The position numbers and the translations under genes were made by a program. Positions 21,329 through 29,739 of a DNA stretch of 64,000 bases are shown here, piece after piece; the stretch's first letter is position 1; each line of letters starts with the position of its first letter. The notes beneath the pieces are model-generated. The model was not told the DNA's origin and made no database searches. It saw only the letters and a program-made list of their open reading frames with translations. Origin of the DNA: Acidisoma sp965199065 (GTDB lineage: Bacteria; Pseudomonadota; Alphaproteobacteria; Acetobacterales; Acetobacteraceae); assembly GCF_965199065.1 (NCBI RefSeq), contig NZ_CBDAQN010000001.1, forward strand, positions 558,001 through 622,000. The letters are read 5' to 3'.

Positions 21329-21351
21329 ATATTGTGCACAATGCACAATAT
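21329..21351. promoter_or_regulatory. Perfect palindromic operator, probable GntR site
   Basis: Ten-base arms ATATTGTGCA and TGCACAATAT flank a CAA centre with no mismatch. It lies between the divergent GntR gene and the importer operon. TTGTGCACAA within it is a typical FCD-type GntR half-site pair. Confidence 0.7.
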
Positions 21352-21511
21352 ACGCGCAGCACTATGCCGACCGGCGAGGCCGTCACCGGCTCAGACCAAC
21401 AAAAGCTCGACGGATCAAATGGTTACGTAAACCACAGGGGCGCTCCACCGACCGCGTGGGGTGGCACGCGGATTGCGATGGTAGCCACACAACCATGGTG
21501 GAGAGACATCG

Positions 21512-22516
21512 ATGAGCAATTTACTGCCCCGGGCGCTTTCACGCCGGACCACATTGAAATTGGCGGGTGCCACAACACTGACGGCGCTTGCCGCTCCGCG
21601 AATCGCACGCGCCGCCGTGACCGAGGTCGCGTTCGTCGAGGCGGTCCATAACCTCGGCTATATCGATCTCTACGTGGGTCAACATGCGGGCTACTTCGAG
21701 AAGGCGGGCATCCACCTGAACGTGTCCGCTGCCGGCGGTGACACCCAGGCCTTCGCGGCCGTGCTCGGGCAGTCCGCGCTCTTCGGCATTGGCGACCCGA
21801 CGATGGTGCCGATCTCGGTCGAGAAAGGTGGGCCAGGCAAGGTTGTCGGCAGCGTCGTGCAACGCGCGCAGTATTTCGGCGTCTCGAAGACATTGAAGCC
21901 CATCACGGATCCGAGGCAGTTTAAGGGCCTGCGCATCGTCACCTCGCCTGACCCGAACACAAACTACAGCGTGACCAAGCGCCTGCTGACCCAGGCCGGA
22001 CTGGTCATCGGGCACGATGTGTTCATCCTGCAGGTGAGCCCGGGAACGGAGATCGGTGCGATGCTCGCGGGTCAGGCCGACGTGGCAATCGCGTACGAGC
22101 CCGGCGTCGCCGAAGCGGAAGCGCAAGGGGCCAAGATCATCTTCGACTTCTCGAACGCGATCGGTCCTTTCTGCAACACCGGCATCATGGTCCTCAATGA
22201 CACCATCACCTCGAAGCCGGAGATCATCCAGGCTCTTTGCGATGGCTTCCAGCAGGCCATGCATCGCACCTACAACGATCCGGCGTATGCGAAGATGGTC
22301 GCGCAGAAAGAGTTTCCGCAGTTGTCTCAGGCAGTGACGGACAGCGCCATCGACAGCGAGCTGAAGTACCGCATTCCGTCTCAGTCGGTTGTGGTCGACC
22401 GCGCGCAGTGGGCGAACCTCATCAAGATGCAGGTCTATTTGAAGAACATCAAAGGAACCACGACCTTCGACCAGATCGTCGACAACACCTTCGCCGACAA
22501 GGCGGCCGCAGTCTGA
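21512..22516 (+). CDS. NitT/TauT-type ABC transporter substrate-binding protein
   Basis: A 334-residue periplasmic binding protein of the SsuA/TauA/NMT1 type. The N terminus carries a twin-arginine-like signal (SRRTTLKLAG, then a hydrophobic stretch ending AAPRIARA). The mature protein begins AVTEVAFVEA and has the family's GYIDLYVGQHAGYFEKAGI and DVAIAYEP. The ATPase gene follows two bases after the stop. The ligand is unknown. The amidase at the operon end suggests an amide or formamide-like compound. Confidence 0.88.
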   Translation: MSNLLPRALSRRTTLKLAGATTLTALAAPRIARAAVTEVAFVEAVHNLGYIDLYVGQHAGYFEKAGIHLNVSAAGGDTQAFAAVLGQSALFGIGDPTMVPISVEKGGPGKVVGSVVQRAQYFGVSKTLKPITDPRQFKGLRIVTSPDPNTNYSVTKRLLTQAGLVIGHDVFILQVSPGTEIGAMLAGQADVAIAYEPGVAEAEAQGAKIIFDFSNAIGPFCNTGIMVLNDTITSKPEIIQALCDGFQQAMHRTYNDPAYAKMVAQKEFPQLSQAVTDSAIDSELKYRIPSQSVVVDRAQWANLIKMQVYLKNIKGTTTFDQIVDNTFADKAAAV

Positions 22517-22518
22517 CG

Positions 22519-23310
22519 ATGCAGCGGATGCGCCAGGGGCGGGCGGATGTTCCGCTCCAGGCCGAGGATCTCGGTAAGAGCTTTGTGTCGGAACAGGGCG
22601 AGGAACTGGAGATCATCCGGTCGCTCTCTTTCGCCCTTGGGCGAGGCGAGATCGTCAGCCTGGTCGGGCCGTCGGGCTGCGGTAAAACGACGCTTCTGAA
22701 TCTTCTGTGCCGTCTGCTCGAACCGAGTCACGGCGCCGTTTTCTGGATGGGCGAGGAGCTTGCCACCGTACCTCCAGGCATCGGCTACATGCTGCAGAAG
22801 GACTTGCTGCTGCCATGGCGGACGGCCATGCAGAATGTGATGCTCGGCCTGCAGGTGAAGGGCGGCCCCAAGGCTCGGCAACAGGCGAGGGCGAGCGAGC
22901 TTCTGGACCAGCTCGGCCTCAACGGCTTTGCCGACCATTACCCGTCGACCCTGTCGGGCGGCATGCGCCAGCGTGTCGCCTTGGCAAGGACTTTGGCGCC
23001 GGAGCCCGAAGTTCTGCTGTTCGACGAACCGTTCTCCGCTCTCGACTTTCAGACGAAAATTCTGATCGAGCGGGATACTCTTAGACTTGTGCGCGAATTG
23101 CAGCGCTCGCTGCTGCTGATTACCCACGATGTGGAGGAGGCCGTCAGCCTCTCCGACAGGGTGATCGTTCTGTCGCGGCGGCCCTGCACCATCGTGTCCG
23201 AGCATCGCATCGAGCTTGCGGGTGATCGCAGCAATCTGATCGCGCTTCGGGAAAGCAAGGGATTTGCCCATTATGTCCGACAGATCTGGACCGAACTTGA
23301 TATCCGATGA
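22519..23310 (+). CDS. ABC transporter ATP-binding protein (NitT/TauT family)
   Basis: A 263-residue ATPase. Walker A is GPSGCGKTT (50-58), the Q-loop lies in YMLQKDLLLPWRT, which is typical of SsuB/TauB, the signature is LSGGMRQR, Walker B is VLLFDEPFSALD and the switch histidine is in LLITHDVEEA. ATG 22519 is chosen because it follows the binding-protein stop directly. The 3' end overlaps the permease by about 38 bases. Confidence 0.9.
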   Translation: MQRMRQGRADVPLQAEDLGKSFVSEQGEELEIIRSLSFALGRGEIVSLVGPSGCGKTTLLNLLCRLLEPSHGAVFWMGEELATVPPGIGYMLQKDLLLPWRTAMQNVMLGLQVKGGPKARQQARASELLDQLGLNGFADHYPSTLSGGMRQRVALARTLAPEPEVLLFDEPFSALDFQTKILIERDTLRLVRELQRSLLLITHDVEEAVSLSDRVIVLSRRPCTIVSEHRIELAGDRSNLIALRESKGFAHYVRQIWTELDIR

Positions 23311-24139
23311 GTTGGCGCTGGCAGCGCCCGGCGTGACGCGGCAAGCCAGACGCGCGGCGACCGTTCGCCGCCGCCGTGGCCGCCACCTGCGGGTCCTGGC
23401 GTGTCAGATATTGTGCTTCGTTCTGTTCGTCGCCGTGTGGCAGTGGCAGACGATGACCGGTCACATCAGTGCGTTCCTTTACGGCTCACCGTCGGGAATA
23501 GCGACGGCCCTGATCGGCACGATCAAGGATGGCTCCCTCTGGACCGACCTCGCGGCGACGGCGCTTGAAACTTTAGCGGGATTCGCGCTCGGCAACGTCA
23601 TCGGCACGACGCTCGGGCTATCGCTCTGGTATTCGCGTTTTGTGTCTCAGGTTCTGCAGCCCTTCATTCTGGCGTTGGGGTCGATCCCGATCATCGCGCT
23701 GGCGCCTATCACGATCATCTGGTTCGGGACCGGCTTCGCCTCGAAGGTTGCCATGTCTACGCTGTCGGTCGTCGTTGTCTCCGTCATCATCGCCTATAAG
23801 GGGGCGCTTGGGGTCGACCCTGACCAGATCAACCTGATGCTCTCGCTGCGCGCACGCCGGCCGCAGATCTTTCGCTTGTTGGTCGTCCCGGCTTCGATGA
23901 CCGACATCTTCGCGGGCTTGAAGCTTACGGTCGGGTTCGCGCTTGTCGGTGCGATCGTCGGCGAATTCATGTCCTCGACGAACGGTCTCGGTCATGAGAT
24001 CTTCAAGTCGGGAAGTCTCTACGCGATCTCTTCCGTTTTCGCCGAACTTGTGGTGACGGTCATTCTGGCCTTGGTTCTTTCTGGGATCGTCACGCGGGTT
24101 GAGCGTCTGCTCCTCCCCTGGCGCCACGATCTCTCCTAG
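23273..24139 (+). CDS. ABC transporter permease (NitT/TauT family)
   Basis: A 288-residue membrane protein with about six hydrophobic segments. The N-terminal cytoplasmic tail is rich in arginine (RRAATVRRRRGRH). The EAA-type loop appears as YKGALGVDPDQINLMLSLRA. Starting at ATG 23273 gives an overlap with the ATPase gene and hence coupling. It partners the preceding binding protein and ATPase. Confidence 0.88.
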   Translation: MSDRSGPNLISDELALAAPGVTRQARRAATVRRRRGRHLRVLACQILCFVLFVAVWQWQTMTGHISAFLYGSPSGIATALIGTIKDGSLWTDLAATALETLAGFALGNVIGTTLGLSLWYSRFVSQVLQPFILALGSIPIIALAPITIIWFGTGFASKVAMSTLSVVVVSVIIAYKGALGVDPDQINLMLSLRARRPQIFRLLVVPASMTDIFAGLKLTVGFALVGAIVGEFMSSTNGLGHEIFKSGSLYAISSVFAELVVTVILALVLSGIVTRVERLLLPWRHDLS

Positions 24140-24160
24140 CTCGAGCAAATGAGGAAAACT

Positions 24161-25072
24161 ATGTCCAGGACTATCAAGAAGGACGGAAACCTGAAGTACG
24201 CCCTTGCCAGCAAGGAGCCTTGCATCGAGACCATCCGGCCGGGCGAGGTCATCGAGATCGAGTGCGAGATCAATTGCAACGCGGGTGTGATCGAATCACT
24301 AGACTCGAAGATAACGCCCGAGAAGGTGAGGTTCCCGTTCGTCAATCCTGCCACTGGCCCGCTCTTTGTCGAAGGCGCCCGGCCCGGCCACGTGCTTGCC
24401 GTCACTATCCACAAGATGGATCTGGACGAGATAGGCTACACCGCGCTGTTTCCCGGGAGCGGCATGTTTCCCGACTGGGTCAGGCGAAAGGAGTTCGGGC
24501 ACCACACGCGCGCGATGCGTGTGGCCGACGGATTTGTGCATTGGAGCGACACCAGGAAGCTGCCGATCAAACCCATGGTCGGGGTGCTCGGGGTGGCGCC
24601 GATCCATGGCGGCGTGCTGACTGTCGATAACGGCGTCCATGGCGGCAATCTCGACGTGCAGGAGATCGGGCCCGGCAGCACGATCACCTTCGATATCCAT
24701 CAGGAAGGCGCGGGCCTCTATGTTGGCGACTGTCATGCCCTGCAGGGTGACGGCGAATGCGTCGGCATGGGCGCCACCGAAATCGGCGCGCGAGTGACCT
24801 TCAGCGTGGAACTGCGTGAGAAGCCAGCCCGCATGACGTGGCCGCGGATCGAGACGGCAACGCATATCGCGACGCTCGGCTGCGCCAGGCCGCTCGAGGA
24901 TGCTATGCGGATCGCGTTCGAGGAGATGGTCTATTGGCTGGCCGACGAGCACGGCTTTACCGAGGCGGAGGCCTATCTGTTCCTCGGCCAGATCGCGGAG
25001 GCACGGTGCACGCAGGTCGTCAACCCGAAGTACACCTACATCTGCAAAGTCGCCAAAGACCTACTGGGCTGA
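24161..25072 (+). CDS. Acetamidase/formamidase family protein
   Basis: A 303-residue FmdA/AmdA-family amidohydrolase, which releases ammonia from formamide or short amides. Typical stretches are NPATGPLFVEGARPGHVLAV, a central GGNLDVQEIGPGS and LYVGDCHALQGDGE with VGMGATEIGA. ATG 24161 has GAGG six bases upstream and is preferred to ATG 24149. It is the last gene of the importer operon, which suggests uptake of an amide followed by hydrolysis for nitrogen. Confidence 0.9.
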   Translation: MSRTIKKDGNLKYALASKEPCIETIRPGEVIEIECEINCNAGVIESLDSKITPEKVRFPFVNPATGPLFVEGARPGHVLAVTIHKMDLDEIGYTALFPGSGMFPDWVRRKEFGHHTRAMRVADGFVHWSDTRKLPIKPMVGVLGVAPIHGGVLTVDNGVHGGNLDVQEIGPGSTITFDIHQEGAGLYVGDCHALQGDGECVGMGATEIGARVTFSVELREKPARMTWPRIETATHIATLGCARPLEDAMRIAFEEMVYWLADEHGFTEAEAYLFLGQIAEARCTQVVNPKYTYICKVAKDLLG

Positions 25073-25547
25073 CCTTTACCGCCCGCCGAAGTAAAGTTGC
25101 ATAACAGCAACAAAACTGGACGCTAGTTCGCGCCAGCCGCTGCAGGTCATGGCAGGGGCGCTCGCCCTGCCGCCGGCCAGAACCACGCCAGGGCTGGCCA
25201 TGACAAGCCGTAACCACTTTCCCCTTGCGTCCCTTTGCGCCCCAGGTCACACAGAGGCGTCGATTATGAGCAGCGCACTCAACCCGGCTGGAACTTGCCT
25301 GCGAGCGGGCCGCAGGGCCGGTGGCGGGCCACGGATCACGCATGTGCTCGATCAGGTGCGGGAGTATGACCGGCTGTGGGTGCAGGATGAGCGTTCGGCT
25401 GGTTTTCTACGTCGGGAGGCTGACGCTGTCTGATCCGAGGCTCCCCGGCGTTCCAGGATGTTTGGTCCGCGACTGCCTGCTGCTCGCTCCGGTTTCAGCT
25501 CCAATTGCCGCATCATCCACGCCCGGTTTCGCCCCAGGCTCAGGCGC
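25073..25547. other. 475-base region ahead of the ceramide synthase gene
   Basis: No confident gene. A small inverted repeat GTTGC/GCAAC lies near 25098. One 55-codon frame is listed separately. Confidence 0.5.
25266..25433 (+). CDS. Possible small hypothetical protein
   Basis: A 55-residue frame with GC-rich third positions in its second half, which reads plausibly as protein (THVLDQVREYDRLWV, then DERSAGFLRRE). No family is recognised and no strong ribosome site is present. It may be the tail of a decayed gene. Confidence 0.25.
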   Translation: MSSALNPAGTCLRAGRRAGGGPRITHVLDQVREYDRLWVQDERSAGFLRREADAV

Positions 25548-26684
25548 ATGAGCGCAGGGCAGGGCGAGGTTGAGCTTATCCCGGTGCGGAGCCGGGGCGA
25601 GATGCGGCGCTTCATCTCCCTGCCCGACCGGATTTCCCGCCAGGACCCGGTCTATGTGCCGCCTTTGCACTCCGAACAGGAACAGATCCTGTCGACCCGC
25701 AAGAACCCCTATTTCCTCCACGCCGAAGCCCAATACTGGCTGGCGCGGCGGGGCGGGCGGGATGTTGGACGCATCAGTGCCCAGCGCGACCAGCAGATCA
25801 CCGAACCGGTCGGCCATTTCGGCATGCTGGCGGCCGAGGATGACCCCGCGATCTTCGACGCCCTTCTCCGGGCAGCGGAAGCCTGGCATCGCGAACGCGG
25901 GATGGCCCGCATCAGCGGCCCCTACAACCTGTCGCTGAATGAGACGGCGGGCGTGCTCGTGGAAGGGTTTGACACCCCGCCCATGCTGCTGATGACCCAT
26001 GACCCCCGCTATGTCGGTCCGCGCCTTGAAGCGGCCGGTTATGCCAAAGAGAAAGACATCCTCGCCTATCTCTACGATGCCGGCACGCCGCTGCCGCAGA
26101 GCATCGAACGTCTGCTGAAGCGCCCTCTGCCGCCGGGATTGACGATCCGGCCGCTCGACCTCTCCCGCTACAACGAGGAGGTCAGGACCGTCAGCGAACT
26201 GTTCAACGACGCCTGGGTCAGCAACTGGGGCTTCGTGCCGCTGACCGAGGTGGAAACCACCGAGATGGCCAAGCAGCTTCGCATGCTGCTGAACGAGAAG
26301 CTGATCTGGTTCGCCGAGTATGAGGGCAGGTCGATCGGCTTCATCGTCTGCCTGCCGAACGTGAACGAGGCCATCCGGGACCTGAAAGGCAGCCTCTTGC
26401 CTTTCGGTTGGGCCAAGCTGCTGTGGCGGCTCAAGGTCGCGGGCCTGAAGTCGGCGCGCGTGCCGTTGATGGGAATCCGCCGCGGTTTCCACCAGGGGCT
26501 GATCGGCAGCCTCATCCCGTTCCTGCTGATCGACGCCGTGCGGCGGGAGGGGCTGAAGCTTGGCTTCCGGGCGGTCGAGCTCTCCTGGATCCTGGAGGAC
26601 AACGCTCCGATGCGGCGGATCAACGAGGTCATCGGCAGCACGCCATACAAAACCTATCGCCTATACAGCAAGACGCTGGCCTGA
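25548..26684 (+). CDS. bcerS: GNAT-like acyltransferase, candidate bacterial ceramide synthase
   Basis: A 378-residue protein of the GNAT-like family often mis-annotated as dATP pyrophosphohydrolase. Visible are the start VELIPVRSRGEMRRFISLP, DPVYVPPLHSEQ, SGPYNLSLNETAGVLVEGFD with the following LMTHDPRYV, then NDAWVSNWGFVPLT, and a C-terminal ELSWILEDNAPMRRINEVIG. The Caulobacter ceramide synthase that N-acylates the sphingoid base belongs to this family. Start 25548 is chosen because the 30 residues before it look non-coding. The other ceramide genes lie at 39.2-43.7 kb, which supports the call. A role in another acyl transfer remains possible. Confidence 0.75.
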   Translation: MSAGQGEVELIPVRSRGEMRRFISLPDRISRQDPVYVPPLHSEQEQILSTRKNPYFLHAEAQYWLARRGGRDVGRISAQRDQQITEPVGHFGMLAAEDDPAIFDALLRAAEAWHRERGMARISGPYNLSLNETAGVLVEGFDTPPMLLMTHDPRYVGPRLEAAGYAKEKDILAYLYDAGTPLPQSIERLLKRPLPPGLTIRPLDLSRYNEEVRTVSELFNDAWVSNWGFVPLTEVETTEMAKQLRMLLNEKLIWFAEYEGRSIGFIVCLPNVNEAIRDLKGSLLPFGWAKLLWRLKVAGLKSARVPLMGIRRGFHQGLIGSLIPFLLIDAVRREGLKLGFRAVELSWILEDNAPMRRINEVIGSTPYKTYRLYSKTLA

Positions 26685-26719
26685 CCGGCCTGAGGGCCAG
26701 CTCCGCCGAAGGCTCCCGC

Positions 26720-27706
26720 ATGGCCATCCCCGCCGTTGCGCACTTCTGCTGGATCGGGCCGCGCCTCTCCTGGGCCTCAGTCTTCGCCCTGATCTCGGCT
26801 GCCGAATGCGGTGACATGACGGATGTGATCCTGCATCACACGGACGGGCTGGAGGATGGCCCGGAACTTCGCGCCGTGAGACAAGCCAGAGGCGTTACTC
26901 TCGTCCGCATCGATCCGATGGATGTGCTGAGGCGGGCAGGGGAGGTTCTGGGCCTCGGCGCTGGCGAGCAACTGGTGGAGATGTACAGCCGGCTCCGTCG
27001 GGCGGTGGTCAGGAGCGATATCCTGCGCGCGGCGATCCTTCTGACCGATGGCGGAGTGTATCTCGACCTCGATACGATCACCATCCGGTCGTTGAGGCCG
27101 CTGTTGAATGCGTCGTTCTTCCTGGGGCTGGAGTATGTGGTCTGGCCGGTCGCCGCGCGCCGACACCGCAATCCGGCGAGATGGCTCCGCCAGATCGGCC
27201 TCGATCTCACCCGCAAGCTCCTGCGGGCGGCGCCGGGTGGCTGGAGGGGGTTCCGGCTCGTCCAAGGGCTCTACTTCCAGAACGTGAATAACGCGGTCAT
27301 GGGGGCCGAGGCCGGCGCGCCGCTGCTGGCAGCCTATCTTCGTGCCATGCTGGCGGTGCCTACGGCACGCCAGGCCCTGCCGTATGCGCTAGGGCCGGAC
27401 TTGCTCCAGACTATGATCGGGGACGCGACCGAAGGAAGCCTCGTCATCCATCCGCCGGAAGTCTTCTCGCCGCTGCCTCCGGAGATTTCGGAACACTGGT
27501 TCCGTCTCGGGCCTGTTGGACCGGTCGAGGCCGTCCTCTCGAATGACACGCGCATCGCTCACTGGTACGCGTCCGTTCGAACGGATGCGCTGGTGACGCA
27601 TATCAGCCCTGCTTACGTTCAGAAAAATCGGCACCGCCAACTATACAGCAAGCTGGTGCATGCCAGCATCGGTCATCTGCGACACGTCTTTCCCCCTTCT
27701 GACTAG
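26720..27706 (+). CDS. DXD glycosyltransferase, GT32-like
   Basis: A 328-residue sugar transferase with the Gly_transf_sug pattern: AHFCWIGPRLSW at the start, RSDILRAAILLTDGGVYLDLD with DLD at 116-118 for metal and nucleotide-sugar binding, and NNAVMGAEAG. It has no membrane segment at the N terminus. It lies between the ceramide synthase gene (35 bases upstream) and the inositol-phosphate synthase. The yeast enzymes that mannosylate inositol-phosphoceramide (Sur1/Csh1) are GT32 proteins, so the setting suggests a lipid-linked inositol acceptor. The donor sugar cannot be told. Confidence 0.75.
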   Translation: MAIPAVAHFCWIGPRLSWASVFALISAAECGDMTDVILHHTDGLEDGPELRAVRQARGVTLVRIDPMDVLRRAGEVLGLGAGEQLVEMYSRLRRAVVRSDILRAAILLTDGGVYLDLDTITIRSLRPLLNASFFLGLEYVVWPVAARRHRNPARWLRQIGLDLTRKLLRAAPGGWRGFRLVQGLYFQNVNNAVMGAEAGAPLLAAYLRAMLAVPTARQALPYALGPDLLQTMIGDATEGSLVIHPPEVFSPLPPEISEHWFRLGPVGPVEAVLSNDTRIAHWYASVRTDALVTHISPAYVQKNRHRQLYSKLVHASIGHLRHVFPPSD

Positions 27707-27853
27707 GTGATGACGCTCTCGCAGCTATTGCAACTTTGCCATAAAAGTTACATCCGCAGGCATCGTCTGCGCCGATCGCTGGTGTCAGCGCACACGAACT
27801 GGGCCAACCTCATCACCGACCAGCTTCAAGCGGCACTTAGAATAAGGTAGTTC

Positions 27854-28999
27854 ATGATGTCCTCCGGCGACATCCGCATTGCGATTGCGGGCATAGGTAA
27901 CTGCGCGAGTGCGCTGATCCAGGGCATCCACTACTACTCTCCGGAGCGGTGTCGGGAAGGCGTCGCCAGCCTGATGCATACGGAGCTCGGCGGCTACTAC
28001 CCGCACGACATCCGCGTTGTCGCGGCGTTCGACGTGGATGCGCGCAAGGTGGGGCAGGATCTCAGCCGCGCCATCTTTGCGAAGCCGAACTGCACGACCG
28101 TGTTCAAAAGCGACATACCCTTGAGCGGCGTGATGGTGCGAATGGGTCCCGTGCTGGATGGCATTTCCGAGCACATGGCAACCTATGCCGATGACCGCAC
28201 CTTCATCCGGGCTTCGGTCCGCGAGCCCACCAAAGACGAAGTCGTGGACGAACTGCGCCGCTCGGGCGCGGAAATCCTCCTGAACTACATGCCGGTGGGG
28301 TCCGAGCAGGCCGCCCGCTTCTATGCGGAGTGTGCGCTGGAAGCCGGGATCGCCTTCATCAACAACATGCCGGTCTTCATCGCCAGCGACCCGGCTTTCG
28401 CCGCGCGGTTCAAGGCGCGCAACCTGCCGATCATCGGTGATGACATCAAGTCCCAGCTCGGCGCCACCATCGTCCACCGCGTGCTGACCGATCTTTTCGT
28501 CAAGCGCGGCACGAAGCTCCTGCGCACCTACCAGCTCAACACCGGCGGCAACACCGACTTCCTCAACATGAAGAACCAGAGCCGTCTCGTCTCGAAGAAG
28601 ACGTCCAAGACCGAAGCGGTCCAGGCCGTGACTGCGAAGCGCATGGCCGACGAGAACATCCATGTAGGCCCGAGCGACTACGTGCCGTGGCAGAACGACA
28701 ACAAGATCGCCTTCATCCGTCTTGAGGGCCAGAACTTCGGCGACGTCCCGATGAACGTCGAGGTCCGGCTTTCGGTTGAGGATTCACCGAACTCCGCGGG
28801 TGTGGTCATCGACATGATCCGTTGCTGCAAACTGGCGCTGGAGAGCGGCATTGGCGGCGTCTTGGAGGCGCCATGCGCCTACTTCTGCAAGCACCCGCCC
28901 GTGCAGTACAACGATGACGTGGCATTCGGCATGATCGAGGAGTTCATCCGTAACACTGTCGCCGCACCCCGTGCCGTGAAGGTTCTTGCCCCATCATGA
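27854..28999 (+). CDS. ino1: Inositol-3-phosphate synthase
   Basis: A 381-residue NAD-dependent enzyme that isomerises glucose-6-phosphate to 1D-myo-inositol 3-phosphate. It is the short bacterial form. The dinucleotide loop is IAIAGIGNCASALIQGI (GxGNC at 13-17). NYMPVGSEQAARFYAECAL, GDDIKSQLGATIVHR and LNTGGNTDFLNM are diagnostic, and lysines of the active site lie in SKKTSKTEAV. AAGG is six bases before the ATG. The cytidylyltransferase ATG overlaps its stop (ATGA), tying inositol phosphate production to CDP-inositol formation. Confidence 0.93.
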   Translation: MMSSGDIRIAIAGIGNCASALIQGIHYYSPERCREGVASLMHTELGGYYPHDIRVVAAFDVDARKVGQDLSRAIFAKPNCTTVFKSDIPLSGVMVRMGPVLDGISEHMATYADDRTFIRASVREPTKDEVVDELRRSGAEILLNYMPVGSEQAARFYAECALEAGIAFINNMPVFIASDPAFAARFKARNLPIIGDDIKSQLGATIVHRVLTDLFVKRGTKLLRTYQLNTGGNTDFLNMKNQSRLVSKKTSKTEAVQAVTAKRMADENIHVGPSDYVPWQNDNKIAFIRLEGQNFGDVPMNVEVRLSVEDSPNSAGVVIDMIRCCKLALESGIGGVLEAPCAYFCKHPPVQYNDDVAFGMIEEFIRNTVAAPRAVKVLAPS

Positions 29000-29712
29000 A
29001 GGGGCTGATCGTGGCGGCCGGGCAGGGCGTCCGGCTCCGGGCCAAGGGCGATCTCAAGCCGCTGATCCCGATCAAAGGGATCCCGCTGATCGAACGCGTG
29101 ATCGAGGGCGCGCGGGAAGGCGGGATCGACGAGTTCTTTGTCGTCAGCGGCTATCGCGGCGATGAGCTCCGTGCAGCGCTGAATGCCCTGGCGGAGCGGG
29201 AGGACATCCGGATCACGCACGTCATCAACCGGGATTGGAACCGCGCGAACGGGCACTCCGTCCTCATGGCGAAGCAGTTCCTCGACGAGCCCTTCGTGCT
29301 GATGATGTGCGACCATCTGCTGGACCCCGACATCATTCGCAGCCTCATCGGCGCCTCCCACGAGCCCGGCACCGTCACTCTCGCGGTGGATTTCAATCTG
29401 GACAGTCCCTTGAACGATCCGGATGACGTGACGCGGGTTAAAAGCCAGGACGGCCTCATCCAGCATATCGGCAAGGTGATCCGCGACTTCGACTCCTTCG
29501 ACACCGGCGTCTTTCTGTGCACCCCGATCATCTTCGAGGCGCTGGAGGCGAGCCAGGCGAACGGGGACGACAGCATCTCGGGCGCCATGAACGTGCTGGC
29601 TGCGTGGAAAAAGGCGCATATCTTCGACATCCGGGACCGCGTGTGGGTCGATGTGGATGACCCGGCAGCCTACGAAAAGGCGGAGCAGCTGCTGGAGTCC
29701 GGGCGCCTCTGA
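28996..29712 (+). CDS. Nucleotidyltransferase, candidate CTP:inositol-1-phosphate cytidylyltransferase
   Basis: A 238-residue sugar-phosphate nucleotidyltransferase fold. LIVAAGQGVRLRAKGDLKPL carries the glycine-rich loop and the catalytic Lys. VMMCDHLLDP and WVDVDDPAAYEKAE match the group that includes the IPCT half of archaeal IPCT/DIPPS. Being sandwiched between inositol-3-phosphate synthase and a CDP-alcohol phosphatidyltransferase makes inositol phosphate the likely substrate. Cytidylyl specificity is inferred from the partner, not from a residue. Confidence 0.75.
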   Translation: MKGLIVAAGQGVRLRAKGDLKPLIPIKGIPLIERVIEGAREGGIDEFFVVSGYRGDELRAALNALAEREDIRITHVINRDWNRANGHSVLMAKQFLDEPFVLMMCDHLLDPDIIRSLIGASHEPGTVTLAVDFNLDSPLNDPDDVTRVKSQDGLIQHIGKVIRDFDSFDTGVFLCTPIIFEALEASQANGDDSISGAMNVLAAWKKAHIFDIRDRVWVDVDDPAAYEKAEQLLESGRL

Positions 29713-29739
29713 TGCCCGGCAGTTTCTAGGTCATATGCA

